Assembly: GCA_002400675.1 (NCBI GenBank)
Contig: NVQY01000152.1
Coordinates: forward strand, 1-16,667
Direction: 5' to 3'
DNA: 16,667 bases
Source: Paracoccaceae bacterium
Lineage (GTDB): Bacteria > Pseudomonadota > Alphaproteobacteria > Rhodobacterales > Rhodobacteraceae
Positions 1 through 7,877 of the stretch are shown here, in pieces. Each line of letters begins with the position of its first letter. The first letter of the stretch is position 1. The notes under the pieces are model-generated. The model was not told the origin of the DNA. It made no database searches and saw only the letters and a program-made list of their open reading frames with translations. The translations under genes and the position numbers were made by a program.

Positions 1-264
1 CATTATGAGATCGTCAGTTCGTGGTCTTGGATTCCTGCGGTATGAATCTGCTCATGCAGCTTGGGTAACACCTTGGGTTCCCGCCGTGAATCCCTCCCAG
101 ATATTTGGGCAACATTGACGTCGAAATAGGACAAACCATCGGCCAGCCAAGATCAATTTGGCCGGGGAAAGCGGTAACGCCACGCAAAACAAATTCTCCC
201 TAACGAAATCTCAACCCTGTCACTCTAACTTCAAATTATCGGTGAATTGGCTGGGAATGGCAGA
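1..264. other. Upstream region without a confident gene
   Basis: No reading frame here could be assigned. In + frame 1 an open stretch from the window edge ends at a TGA at 43-45, and in + frame 2 another ends at a TGA at 116-118. Either could be the C-terminal tail of a gene lying to the left, but neither tail is recognisable. On the - strand a CAT at 1-3 could be a start codon of a gene running off the left edge, but no clear ribosome site precedes it. The second half (about 120-264) probably holds the promoter and leader of the flagellar operon. A weak inverted repeat (CGGCCA / TGGCCG) lies around 138-164. Confidence 0.4.
200..214 (+). promoter_or_regulatory. Possible CtrA-like half-site pair
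   Basis: CTAA at 200-203 and TCAA at 211-214 are separated by 7 bases, matching 6 of 8 positions of the TTAA-N7-TTAA pattern bound by the response regulator CtrA. CtrA controls flagellar operons in many Rhodobacterales and Caulobacterales (family knowledge). The site lies about 50 bases before the probable start of the first gene. A 6/8 match to a short motif is weak, and this is mainly a contextual guess. Confidence 0.2.
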
Positions 265-1068
265 ATGCCACGCATGGAAAATCGGACACCCCCTAAAGCA
301 GGCGGTAGTAGAGCCAAGGAATCTTTGGGCCGAAGGCCCCTGGGAATTGGCATGTTGACTATTATTGCTGCGCTGGCAGTGATCGTGGCGACCAAAGGGC
401 ATGCCGCGCGGAATGACGCTGATGTTTCGGATTTATGTGATCGTGCCGCGATTGATGCGGCGCGCTCCAGCGGGGTTCCCCTGAATGTGCTACGGTCAAT
501 TTCTCGGGCGGAAACGGGACGTTCTGTGGGTAATGGGCTTCAACCCTGGCCCTGGACGGTGAACATGGAAGGTACAGGACGGTGGTTCGCAACGCTTGAC
601 GAAGCGCGGTCCTATGTTTTCCTGCACTTCAAAAATGGTGCTCGCAGTTTTGATATCGGGTGTTTTCAGATCAATTACAAATGGCATGGCGAAGCGTTTC
701 GTTCGATAGACGACATGTTCGACCCCTTGTTGAATGCACGATACGCCGCTGAATATCTGTCTGAATTATATCAGGAATTTGGGAACTGGACGGACGCTGT
801 TGGTGCATACCATTCCCGTACACCTGCGTTGGCGGAAAGATACGCCGCCAGATTTGAACAGATAAAGGTTGGGCTGTCGGAATATGCGGGGCAGTCGTTC
901 CCAACTGTAAACAGCAGGTGGTTGGGATTTGGTTCTGTTGGGCGCGAGTCCGCTTTGGCAACGGAATCCAGATCTTTGGTTGTCGGAGAGGCGGGTTCGC
1001 TTGGGTCCCTGGTTCCGATTACGCAGCAATCCGGCACTGGCCCGCGTCCCTTTGTAATTCTCAAATAG
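265..1068 (+). CDS. Lytic transglycosylase (SLT domain), flagellar-cluster type
   Basis: Predicted peptidoglycan lytic transglycosylase, expected to cut glycan strands in the periplasm so that the flagellar rod can pass. From the ATG at 265 it has 267 residues. A basic N-terminus is followed by a hydrophobic segment (about residues 30-45, ending in a TKGHA-type site), giving a signal peptide or membrane anchor. The SLT fold follows: catalytic glutamate in the RAETGR motif (about E83), then the GCFQIN motif and an AYHS motif. The C-terminal roughly 60 residues after the fold look low-complexity and unassigned. The start is uncertain: ATG 265 has GGGA eight bases upstream, and ATG 274, ATG 352 and TTG 247 are alternatives. 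It lies 7 bases before flhA on the same strand, so it is probably co-transcribed with the export-gate genes, a placement that recalls the flagellar transglycosylase SltF of Rhodobacter. Whether it is the SltF orthologue is not settled here. Confidence 0.8.
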   Translation: MPRMENRTPPKAGGSRAKESLGRRPLGIGMLTIIAALAVIVATKGHAARNDADVSDLCDRAAIDAARSSGVPLNVLRSISRAETGRSVGNGLQPWPWTVNMEGTGRWFATLDEARSYVFLHFKNGARSFDIGCFQINYKWHGEAFRSIDDMFDPLLNARYAAEYLSELYQEFGNWTDAVGAYHSRTPALAERYAARFEQIKVGLSEYAGQSFPTVNSRWLGFGSVGRESALATESRSLVVGEAGSLGSLVPITQQSGTGPRPFVILK

Positions 1069-1075
1069 GCTCAAC

Positions 1076-3169
1076 ATGACACTTCCCAAAATCAGTTCAA
1101 AAGACCTGTTCAGCCCGACCGTCCTGTTGGCGCTGGCATTGATGGCGATCATCATCATGATGATCTTGCCAGTGCCAGCCTGGATTCTGGACATAGGTCT
1201 TGCCGCGTCATTTGGGCTGGCCATTCTGATCTTTACGGTCACGCTATTTATTGAACGGCCATTGGATTTCTCGGCATTTCCGACCGTTTTGCTGGCGTCA
1301 CTCATGTTGCGGCTGTCGTTGAACATCTCGTCGACCAAATTGATTATCGGCCAGGGACACACAGGCCCGAATGCTGCGGGTGACGTGATCGAAGGGTTCG
1401 CCCAGTTTGTTATGGGGGGCAGTGTCTTTCTTGGTTTGGTGGTGTTTGGCGTTCTGTTAATCGTTAACTTCATGGTGATCAACAAGGGTGCTGCACGCAT
1501 GGCCGAAGTGGGTGCACGGTTTGCGCTGGATGCCATGCCGGGAAAGCAGTTGGCAATTGATGCCGACATGTCCGCCGGGGCGATTGACCACCAGGAGGCG
1601 AAACGCCGGCGGGAACAAGAGCAGCAGGAAACGACATTTTTCGGTTCTTTGGACGGAGCTTCAAAGTTTGTCAAAGGCGATGCGGTTGCCGGCCTGCTGA
1701 TTACGATCCTGAACCTGGTGATGGGTCTGGTGATGGGGGTTTTCGTTCAAGACATGCCGATCGGGGACGCGTTTGAGACATACGCGATTTTGACCATCGG
1801 GGACGGTTTAGTGTCGCAGATTCCCGCCGTCATAATTTCGATTGCGTCGGCCCTTTTGTTGGCTCGTGGCGGAACCCGTGGGGCGACCGATCTGGCGATG
1901 TTTTCGCAACTTGGTAAACACCCGGCTGCGCTGGGTACTGTTTCGGTGCTGATGATGTTGTTTGCGCTGGTTCCCGGGTTACCGTTTGTGCCATTTATCT
2001 TGGGTGGCGGGGCGCTTGGGGCTGCGGCCCTGGCTATGTATGCGCGATCGACCGACCAGGCCCAAGCGCAAAAAGCCGAAACCGAAGATAGTCAAGCAAC
2101 GCCGCAAAAAGCTCTGGGGGATGTGCTGGATCTGGATGATCTGCATCTGGAATTTGCACCTGATCTGGTCAGCATGGTTTTGGACCCCGGTACTGGTCTG
2201 GACACCCGAATATCAAATATGCGCACCCATGTTGCCACCGTATTTGGCGTAATCCTGCCCGAAATTCGATTGACGGATCAGCCGGAACTGCCGGTCGGAA
2301 CCTATATTATTCGTGTCCAGGGGGTAGAGCAGGTACGCGGGATCTTGCACCCGGATCTGGTTATGGCCCTTGTGCCGGAATCGTCGGACTCCCTGCCACA
2401 GGGCACGGATGTAACAGAGCCTGTTTATGGGGCACCGGCCCGTTGGATCAATCCGAAATTTCAGGATTCTGCCGCGGTTCAAGGGGCAACGATTGTGACG
2501 CCTCCGGAAATTCTGGCCACTCACCTTTTGGAGGTCATTAAGCAGAATTTCGCCCGCTTGTTGACTCTAAAATCGCTCAGGCGCTTACTTTCCGAGATGA
2601 CAAAACTGTCCGACCCCGGCCGTGCCGAAGCCAATCGAAAACTTCTGGACGAACTGATCCCCGACAAGGTGCCGATCGATATCCTGCATTCAGTCCTTCG
2701 TCTGCTGCTGGAAGAACGGGTGTCCGTACGAAACATGCCGTTAATCTTGGAATCCATCGCCGAGGCACGGATTTTCACAACCCAACCCGAAGGTATTTGT
2801 GAACACGTTCGCCAGCGACTCGGATTTCAGCTGGTGGCAGAGATGAAGCGTGAAGACGGCACCATTCCGTTGATCCAGCTTGCACCCGAATGGGAGGAAA
2901 CGTTTCTAAGCTATCAGATTGAAACGGCAGCTGGTGGATTGGATATTGCGCTGCCGCCGGACCTTTTCAATCGATTGGCGGATGGTGTGTCCGATCGCCT
3001 TAGCCAAACGGCAGAACAGGGGGTGTTTCCGGCTGTTGTCACGTCGACCCGCCGGCGTCGGTTCCTGCGTACGATCCTGCGAACAAGGGGGATTACCAAC
3101 CCGGTGCTTTCTTTTGAAGAGATCGGCACAGAAGCGCGGCCCGCATTGGTTGGGCTGGTTGCCGCATGA
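1076..3169 (+). CDS. flhA: Flagellar export gate protein FlhA
   Basis: FlhA is the largest export-gate subunit of the flagellar type III secretion system in the inner membrane; it couples proton flow to export and docks chaperone-substrate complexes. The 697-residue product has the usual family length. Its N-terminal half holds several hydrophobic helices (starting about residues 13-31 and 36-60). The FHIPEP-family signatures are clear: RMAEVGARFALDAMPGKQ and following residues (141-164), then FFGSLDGASKFVKGDAVAG (188-206). D202 in the second one matches the proton-pathway aspartate known as D208 in Salmonella. After about residue 330 comes the soluble cytoplasmic ring domain. It starts 7 bases after the transglycosylase stop with only a weak ribosome site, so translational coupling is likely, and its stop overlaps the fliR start. 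Confidence 0.98.
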   Translation: MTLPKISSKDLFSPTVLLALALMAIIIMMILPVPAWILDIGLAASFGLAILIFTVTLFIERPLDFSAFPTVLLASLMLRLSLNISSTKLIIGQGHTGPNAAGDVIEGFAQFVMGGSVFLGLVVFGVLLIVNFMVINKGAARMAEVGARFALDAMPGKQLAIDADMSAGAIDHQEAKRRREQEQQETTFFGSLDGASKFVKGDAVAGLLITILNLVMGLVMGVFVQDMPIGDAFETYAILTIGDGLVSQIPAVIISIASALLLARGGTRGATDLAMFSQLGKHPAALGTVSVLMMLFALVPGLPFVPFILGGGALGAAALAMYARSTDQAQAQKAETEDSQATPQKALGDVLDLDDLHLEFAPDLVSMVLDPGTGLDTRISNMRTHVATVFGVILPEIRLTDQPELPVGTYIIRVQGVEQVRGILHPDLVMALVPESSDSLPQGTDVTEPVYGAPARWINPKFQDSAAVQGATIVTPPEILATHLLEVIKQNFARLLTLKSLRRLLSEMTKLSDPGRAEANRKLLDELIPDKVPIDILHSVLRLLLEERVSVRNMPLILESIAEARIFTTQPEGICEHVRQRLGFQLVAEMKREDGTIPLIQLAPEWEETFLSYQIETAAGGLDIALPPDLFNRLADGVSDRLSQTAEQGVFPAVVTSTRRRRFLRTILRTRGITNPVLSFEEIGTEARPALVGLVAA

Positions 3170-3939
3170 TATCTATTTCGCCTGAACTACAGATCGTACT
3201 GTCCGCCGGTCTTTGGCATGGGGCGATGGTGTTTCTGCGGGTTTCTGCGCTTGTTTCCCTGTTGCCGGCTTTTGGCGACCGATCTGTGCCCGCGCGGGTC
3301 AAATTGGGGCTTTCTGTTGCGTTCACAATGATCGTGGCTCCGGCCATTCCCGCGATACCTGCGCCCGAAAGCGTCATTGCAATGGCCGGGTTTGCCATGT
3401 CCGAAGTTGGAATCGGTTTGGCGCTTGGGTTCGGGATTCGCATGTTTGTGCTTGTTTTGCAGACGGCGGGATCTATCGCAGCACAGTCTACATCACTGTC
3501 GCAAATTCTTGGTGGTGCCGGCGTAGAGCCGGTCCCGGCGATTGGGTTTGTTCTGGTTGTCGGCGGTATGGCTTTGGCTGTCATGGCGGGGCTACACATG
3601 CGGGCGGCTGCTTTTTTGATTGCGTCTTATGACTTGTTGCCTTTTGCCACCGTCCCGGATGGTCGGCAGATGTCGCAATGGGGTCTGCGGCAGGTTTCTC
3701 AGGGGTTTTCTCTGGCATTTTTGCTGGCGGCCCCGTTTGTCATTGCGTCTGTGATCTACAATCTGACGCTGGGCGTCATTAACCGGGCGATGCCGCAGTT
3801 GATGGTGGCCTTTGTCGGCGCGCCGGTCGTTACGTTTGGCGGCTTGTTCCTGCTGTTTCTCAGTGCGCCCACGATGTTGGCGGTATGGGAGGATGCTTTG
3901 GCGATGTTTTTGCAGAATCCCACTGGGATTGTCAGATGA
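3166..3939 (+). CDS. fliR: Flagellar export gate protein FliR
   Basis: FliR is a core subunit of the FliP-FliQ-FliR export channel at the centre of the flagellar basal body. The 257-residue product is of normal length for the family and is almost entirely hydrophobic. It has roughly six membrane-spanning stretches and the family landmarks near the N-terminus (FLRVSALVSLLPAFGDRSVP, with conserved R and P residues). Position between flhA and flhB supports the call. The start is the ATG in an ATGA overlap with the flhA stop, and its own stop overlaps the flhB start in the same way, indicating coupled translation and matched output of the gate subunits. Confidence 0.96.
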   Translation: MISISPELQIVLSAGLWHGAMVFLRVSALVSLLPAFGDRSVPARVKLGLSVAFTMIVAPAIPAIPAPESVIAMAGFAMSEVGIGLALGFGIRMFVLVLQTAGSIAAQSTSLSQILGGAGVEPVPAIGFVLVVGGMALAVMAGLHMRAAAFLIASYDLLPFATVPDGRQMSQWGLRQVSQGFSLAFLLAAPFVIASVIYNLTLGVINRAMPQLMVAFVGAPVVTFGGLFLLFLSAPTMLAVWEDALAMFLQNPTGIVR

Positions 3940-5027
3940 GCGGCGGAGAGGAGGACGAGGCAGACAAATCCTACGACCCAACGCCGCAAAAACTTAAAAA
4001 GGCGCGGGAAAAAGGGGAAATTGCGCGATCCACCGACCTGTCGGTTGCGGCGGGGTATGCTGGTATGGTTCTTGTGTCCCTTGCCGTGGGCGGGCAGTCA
4101 TTACAGGCGCTTGGTTCCGGGTTGATGGTTTTGCTTGATCAACCGGACCGTATTTCCCAGTTGGTATTTTCGGGCTCGATCCAGGCACCATTGGGCCAGA
4201 TCATGTTCGGGGTGATCCGGTCATTGATCCCTTGGTTTGCGGTACCGGCCCTGGCGGTCTTATTGTCGATCATAGTCCAAAAGGGTTTCGTATTTGCGCC
4301 GGTAAAACTGAACCTCAAGGCTTCGCGAATATCAATCCTCAAGAACGCACAGAATAAATTTGGCCGCTCGGGTTTGTTCGAGTTTGCCAAAAGCGTGTCC
4401 AAGTTGATTTTGTATTCTGTTTGCCTTGGGTTTTTCCTCAAGGAAAAGCTTCCGGAAATGATCGGGTCGATGGAAACCGGCAGTTGGCTGGCCGTATCCC
4501 TGATGGTTCGGCTGTGCGTTGAATTCATGTTGATCGTTCTGTTGATCGCTTTCGGGCTGGGCGCGATTGATACGCTGTGGCAACACAAGGAACATTTCCG
4601 CAAGAACATGATGTCGCGCAAAGAAATGACGGACGAGTCTAAGGAGTCCGATGGCGACCCACATGTGAAACAGCAGCGGCGGCAACGGGCCCAACAGATC
4701 GCAATGAACCAGATGATTGCGGAGGTGCCCAAGGCAGATGTGGTGATCGTCAACCCAACCCATTATGCGGTTTGTCTAAAGTGGGATCGGACTCCGGGGA
4801 AAGCACCTGTCTGTATTGCCAAGGGTGTTGACGAAATGGCTGCGGCGATTCGTCGATCTGCAACCTTGGCAGGCGTTCCGATACATCAGGATCCGCCAAC
4901 GGCACGGGCGCTGCATGCGACCACTGAGATCGGCCAGGAAATCTCACAAGAACATTATCGCGTCGTCGCCGCCGCCATTCGGTTCTCTGAACAGATGCGT
5001 TTGCGCGCAAAAGGACAAGTACGATGA
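3936..5027 (+). CDS. flhB: Flagellar export switch protein FlhB
   Basis: FlhB is the export-gate subunit that switches secretion from rod/hook to filament substrates by cleaving itself in its cytoplasmic domain. The product has 363 residues. The N-terminus shows the family pattern YDPTPQKLKKAREKGEIARS. About four membrane segments follow, then a charged linker (around residue 225-255) and the NPTH autocleavage site at residues 273-276 (bases 4752-4763), close to position 269 of enteric FlhB. The ATG at 3936 overlaps the fliR stop as ATGA. An in-frame upstream extension to 3885 is possible but would sit inside fliR and lacks the conserved start. The stop overlaps the next gene, again as ATGA. 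The NPTH site is intact, so normal substrate switching is expected. Confidence 0.97.
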   Translation: MSGGEEDEADKSYDPTPQKLKKAREKGEIARSTDLSVAAGYAGMVLVSLAVGGQSLQALGSGLMVLLDQPDRISQLVFSGSIQAPLGQIMFGVIRSLIPWFAVPALAVLLSIIVQKGFVFAPVKLNLKASRISILKNAQNKFGRSGLFEFAKSVSKLILYSVCLGFFLKEKLPEMIGSMETGSWLAVSLMVRLCVEFMLIVLLIAFGLGAIDTLWQHKEHFRKNMMSRKEMTDESKESDGDPHVKQQRRQRAQQIAMNQMIAEVPKADVVIVNPTHYAVCLKWDRTPGKAPVCIAKGVDEMAAAIRRSATLAGVPIHQDPPTARALHATTEIGQEISQEHYRVVAAAIRFSEQMRLRAKGQVR

Positions 5028-5422
5028 GGTTGGACCGTATCGGCCAGTTGTCCGAAGTCATGCGGGCGCTGTTCGCCAAAGAACAACGGGAAATCAGTGC
5101 CATTCTGGAACGCGAGTCCGACCTGAGAGGCAAACTTGTTCAGTTGGAATTGCAGGTCTCTCAGAACCGGGATGCCTGCCTGAACAATCACCAGTTACAT
5201 GCGGTCGGTGCCCAGCTTTTGTGGCAAGGGTGGACGACACGGACCCATCGCCAGTTAAATACGGAACTGGCGCAAGTCATGTCGGAAAAGTTGATGGCGA
5301 TGGGGCGGGTCCGTCTGGCATTTGGGCGCCAACAAGCCGTAGAAATGATGCAAAAGGCAGAACTTAAGGCGTCGAGGGTTCGCAAGTCCAGGAAACGAGA
5401 TCAGACACTTGTTTCACCATAA
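5024..5422 (+). CDS. Small helical protein of the flagellar operon, FliJ-like candidate
   Basis: This 132-residue product was not recognised with confidence. It is rich in Glu, Gln, Arg, Leu and Ala, has no membrane segment and no proline until its last residue, and looks like two long helices joined by a turn with a tryptophan pair (LLWQGW, about residues 66-71). It ends in a very basic tail (KASRVRKSRKRD). That architecture resembles FliJ/YscO, the coiled-coil stalk protein that sits in the FliI ATPase ring and contacts FlhA (family knowledge), which is also about 130-150 residues long. Its ATGA overlap with flhB shows that it belongs to the export-gate operon. FliJ normally lies beside fliI, which is not visible here, so the assignment is tentative. 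It is the last gene of the cluster, 18 bases from the convergent gene's stop, and no clear terminator hairpin was found between them. Confidence 0.75.
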   Translation: MRLDRIGQLSEVMRALFAKEQREISAILERESDLRGKLVQLELQVSQNRDACLNNHQLHAVGAQLLWQGWTTRTHRQLNTELAQVMSEKLMAMGRVRLAFGRQQAVEMMQKAELKASRVRKSRKRDQTLVSP

Positions 5423-5440
5423 AACGCCCGGACCCGGCCG

Positions 5441-6934
5441 TCATGCCCGCACCGGACCATTGGCGGTAATGGCATAGCTGGACAAAGTGCTATCGGCGTG
5501 GGTCATGCGATGATCAAGCATTCGCCGCGTCAGGCGCAGCATTTCACCCGCATAAGCCGGATCATTCGCCAGATTTTTTGCCTCGCCCCGGTCGCGATGA
5601 TCAAACAGCATCGGTGGAATGCCGCCATTGAAATGCACCAGCGTCAGGTGTTTTTCGCGCAAAATCGACAGATTGCATTGCTCAAGCGCTAGCGTGCTGC
5701 TGGGCAGACCGGGGGGCAACGCGGGGATTTCTCCGAAATCGAGTTCGGACCAGGTGTAGTCGCGCCAATCCTCCGGTTCCTGCCCCCGCATCAGCGGATA
5801 AAGCGAGCGGCCATCAACCGAAGTCGGTGTCTCTAGCCCGGCGAATTCCAGCAGGGTGGGGAAAACGTCGATGGTTTCGGTTGGTGCGTCGATCACCTGT
5901 CCGGCGAATTCGCCGCCCGGAACGCGGATGATCAAAGGCACCCGGAACGCCGCATCAAACACCGTGCTTTTGCCCCAACCACCATGATCACCCAGCATTT
6001 CACCGTGATCGGAACACAGCACAATCAGCGTGTCATCGTACTGACCGCTTTCCTTTAGAAAGTCGATCATCCGGCCAACATGGGTGTCCACTTCGGCGGC
6101 CATCCCAAGATAGACTTGGCGGATGGTCCGGACGTTTTCCGGAGTGTCGGCAAGGTCCGGCCAGCCTTGGATAAACCGGGTGATGGGCGCGCGCGCGTTG
6201 GCCTCGATCATCAGCGGATGTTGGGCGATCTCGGGGTCAAGCGGGCAAGGGTCCGGGATATCGTTGCCTTTGCAGAGCCTATTATAGGGCGCAGGCGCAA
6301 CAAACGGCGGGTGTGGGCGGATGTATGTCAGATGGGCAAACCACGGTTCATCTTTCATTGTGCCAATCGTTTTCAGGCATTCATCGGTCAGAAAGGCAGT
6401 ATCGCTGTGCTCTTTGGCATAGAAGGTCGGGCCGTCCAGATCTGGCCCTTGTGGTACAAAAAATTTGTTAAAAGTCGGCACATCATAACCGTGCGTGGCC
6501 AGAAATTTGCGCCACGGCAGGCTTTCCTCGAACCGCATTTCGACCTTTTCGTCGAACCCCACCATCGGCGCTTCATAGCACCGCAGCGCTAGATCGTCGG
6601 CCGGTAACATGCGCGGGTCGCCGGGCGTGTCGGTATAGCCAAACAGCATTGGATTATACCCGGCCTTGCGCATTTCAACCGGCACCGTGGGGATCATCTG
6701 ATCCAGCGGCGTGCCGTTGCGCACCGATCGGTGATTCATCGCATATTGCCCAGTCAACAGCGACGCGCGCGAGGGACCACAGGGATTCACCACGCTCCAA
6801 TGATTGCGGAAACTGGTGGCGTCCTGCATCAGAGCGTTGATATGTGGCAGCTCCGCCGCCTGGGCCAGATCACCAAACAGCAGATCAGCGCGAAACTGAT
6901 CCATGACGATGAACAATATGTTTTTGCGTTTCAC
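5441..6934 (-). CDS. Phosphonate monoester hydrolase-like formylglycine enzyme
   Basis: Alkaline phosphatase/sulfatase superfamily member, 497 residues, closely resembling the rhizobial/Burkholderia phosphonate monoester hydrolases (PMH), which split phosphonate monoesters and also phosphodiesters and sulfate esters (family knowledge). The formylglycine site is C52 in CGPSR, a canonical CxPxR. The recalled PMH active-site set is matched in register: D12, N73 in MNHRSVRNGTPLDQ, Y100, H208 in RPHPPF, D309-H310 in SDHGE, and K322. The C-terminus (HADSTL) also follows PMH. One PMH residue, the threonine two positions after the conserved tyrosine, appears to be D102. There is no signal peptide, so it should act in the cytoplasm after ester uptake. 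The start is a GTG at 6934 with GGAG nine bases upstream; the longer upstream frame would run through the divergent promoter and into deoR. No maturase gene is in the window. A plain sulfatase is the main alternative. Confidence 0.88.
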   Translation of the reverse strand: MKRKNILFIVMDQFRADLLFGDLAQAAELPHINALMQDATSFRNHWSVVNPCGPSRASLLTGQYAMNHRSVRNGTPLDQMIPTVPVEMRKAGYNPMLFGYTDTPGDPRMLPADDLALRCYEAPMVGFDEKVEMRFEESLPWRKFLATHGYDVPTFNKFFVPQGPDLDGPTFYAKEHSDTAFLTDECLKTIGTMKDEPWFAHLTYIRPHPPFVAPAPYNRLCKGNDIPDPCPLDPEIAQHPLMIEANARAPITRFIQGWPDLADTPENVRTIRQVYLGMAAEVDTHVGRMIDFLKESGQYDDTLIVLCSDHGEMLGDHGGWGKSTVFDAAFRVPLIIRVPGGEFAGQVIDAPTETIDVFPTLLEFAGLETPTSVDGRSLYPLMRGQEPEDWRDYTWSELDFGEIPALPPGLPSSTLALEQCNLSILREKHLTLVHFNGGIPPMLFDHRDRGEAKNLANDPAYAGEMLRLTRRMLDHRMTHADSTLSSYAITANGPVRA

Positions 6935-7058
6935 GTGCCGAATCTCCGGGCAAAATGGGTCAACATTCCTTCCGCTAGCACACAGAAAATCACAAAACCA
7001 CGAAAATCGGTGGACATTTGTGGGAAATTGAGGTTTTAGAGGCACCGGAGTCGCGAAC
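6935..7058. promoter_or_regulatory. Divergent promoter region between the PMH-like gene and deoR-type gene
   Basis: This 124-base gap separates two divergent genes and must hold both promoters. It is A-rich on the + strand between about 6980 and 7035. The heptamer GAAAATC occurs at 6985-6991 and again at 7002-7008, exactly 17 bases apart, and a related GGAAATT occurs at 7023-7029. DeoR-family repressors bind short repeated motifs of this kind in their own promoters (family knowledge), so this is the candidate operator for both directions. deoR has GGAG at 7047-7050, eight bases before its ATG. Confidence 0.5.
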
Positions 7059-7877
7059 ATGACAAAAGACAGCAAAACACGGGCCAACCACCGTGAGGTG
7101 GAAGTGCTGGAGGCGTTGCGCCAATTGGGTGGGGCGGCGCGCAATGCCAACCTTGCGGAATTGCTGGGTGTGTCAGAGGAAACCATCAGGCGCACTACCA
7201 AAGCATTGGCCAAGGCCGATCTGGTGCGTCGCGTGCATGGCGGGTCGTATTTGCCGGAATCTGGTGCGGGCGACGGGGTGTTTTCCCGGCTAGGACTGCG
7301 ACAGGGCGAAAAGGGGCGGATTGGCGCGGCTGTGGTGGCGTTGATCCCGGACGGGTCCTGTGTATTTCTTGATGTGGGATCGACCACCGCGTTTGTGGCG
7401 CAGGCGCTGAATGCGCGCCGCGGGCTGGATGTGGTGACCAATTCGCTGAACGCAGCTCAGGCACTGGCCGAACAGGGTGGCAACCGGGTGTTTGTCGCCG
7501 GAGGAAGGTTGCGACGCGATCAATTGGGCATGTTTGGTGCCGATACCATCGACTTTGTGCAGGGATTTCACATTGATGTGGCGATCATGTCAGTGGATGC
7601 GATCGACGCCCAACGAGGGTTTCTGCTGAACGGGGCCGACGAAGCGGGTGTGGCACGCGCCGCCATACGGCAGGCCGACAGGGCCTTTGTCGTCGCCGAT
7701 CACGAGAAATTCGGGCAGAAGGCTCCGCTGGTTATTTGCCCCCCGCAGGAAATTGACGTGGTGGTGACGGATCAGCCGTTAGAACCGGCCATGGCAAAAA
7801 GTTTCGACGATTGGGGCATCGCCACGCACGACACATCCCACGAACCGGATAAATTCAACGACAAGGACGCAGCATGA
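7059..7877 (+). CDS. DeoR/GlpR-family transcriptional regulator
   Basis: A 272-residue repressor of the DeoR family. The N-terminal winged helix-turn-helix covers about residues 12-62, with the recognition segment LLGVSEETIRRTTKAL at 35-50 and the family HGG at 60-62. The rest is the DeoRC sensor domain, an isomerase-like fold with the phosphate-sensing motif LDVGSTT, then TNSLNAAQ, VFVAGGRLRRDQLGMFG and VVADHEKFG. Family members respond to phosphorylated small molecules, so an effector made or released by the neighbouring enzymes is plausible but unproven. It is divergent from the PMH-like gene and its stop overlaps the start of the phosphate transporter by four bases (ATGA), which ties it to both. 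The ATG at 7059 has a good ribosome site. The specific target and ligand cannot be read from the sequence. Confidence 0.92.
   Translation: MTKDSKTRANHREVEVLEALRQLGGAARNANLAELLGVSEETIRRTTKALAKADLVRRVHGGSYLPESGAGDGVFSRLGLRQGEKGRIGAAVVALIPDGSCVFLDVGSTTAFVAQALNARRGLDVVTNSLNAAQALAEQGGNRVFVAGGRLRRDQLGMFGADTIDFVQGFHIDVAIMSVDAIDAQRGFLLNGADEAGVARAAIRQADRAFVVADHEKFGQKAPLVICPPQEIDVVVTDQPLEPAMAKSFDDWGIATHDTSHEPDKFNDKDAA

Noticed and set aside
766..1674. Long open frame on the - strand (about 300 codons) opposite the transglycosylase and flhA
   Set aside because: It lies antisense to two well-supported genes, has Arg/Ser/Asn-rich content without any family motif, and has no ribosome site.
6935..7441. Upstream extension of the PMH-like gene through the deoR-type gene
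   Set aside because: PMH homology begins at the GTG at 6934, which has GGAG upstream; the extension is antisense to the DeoR DNA-binding domain.
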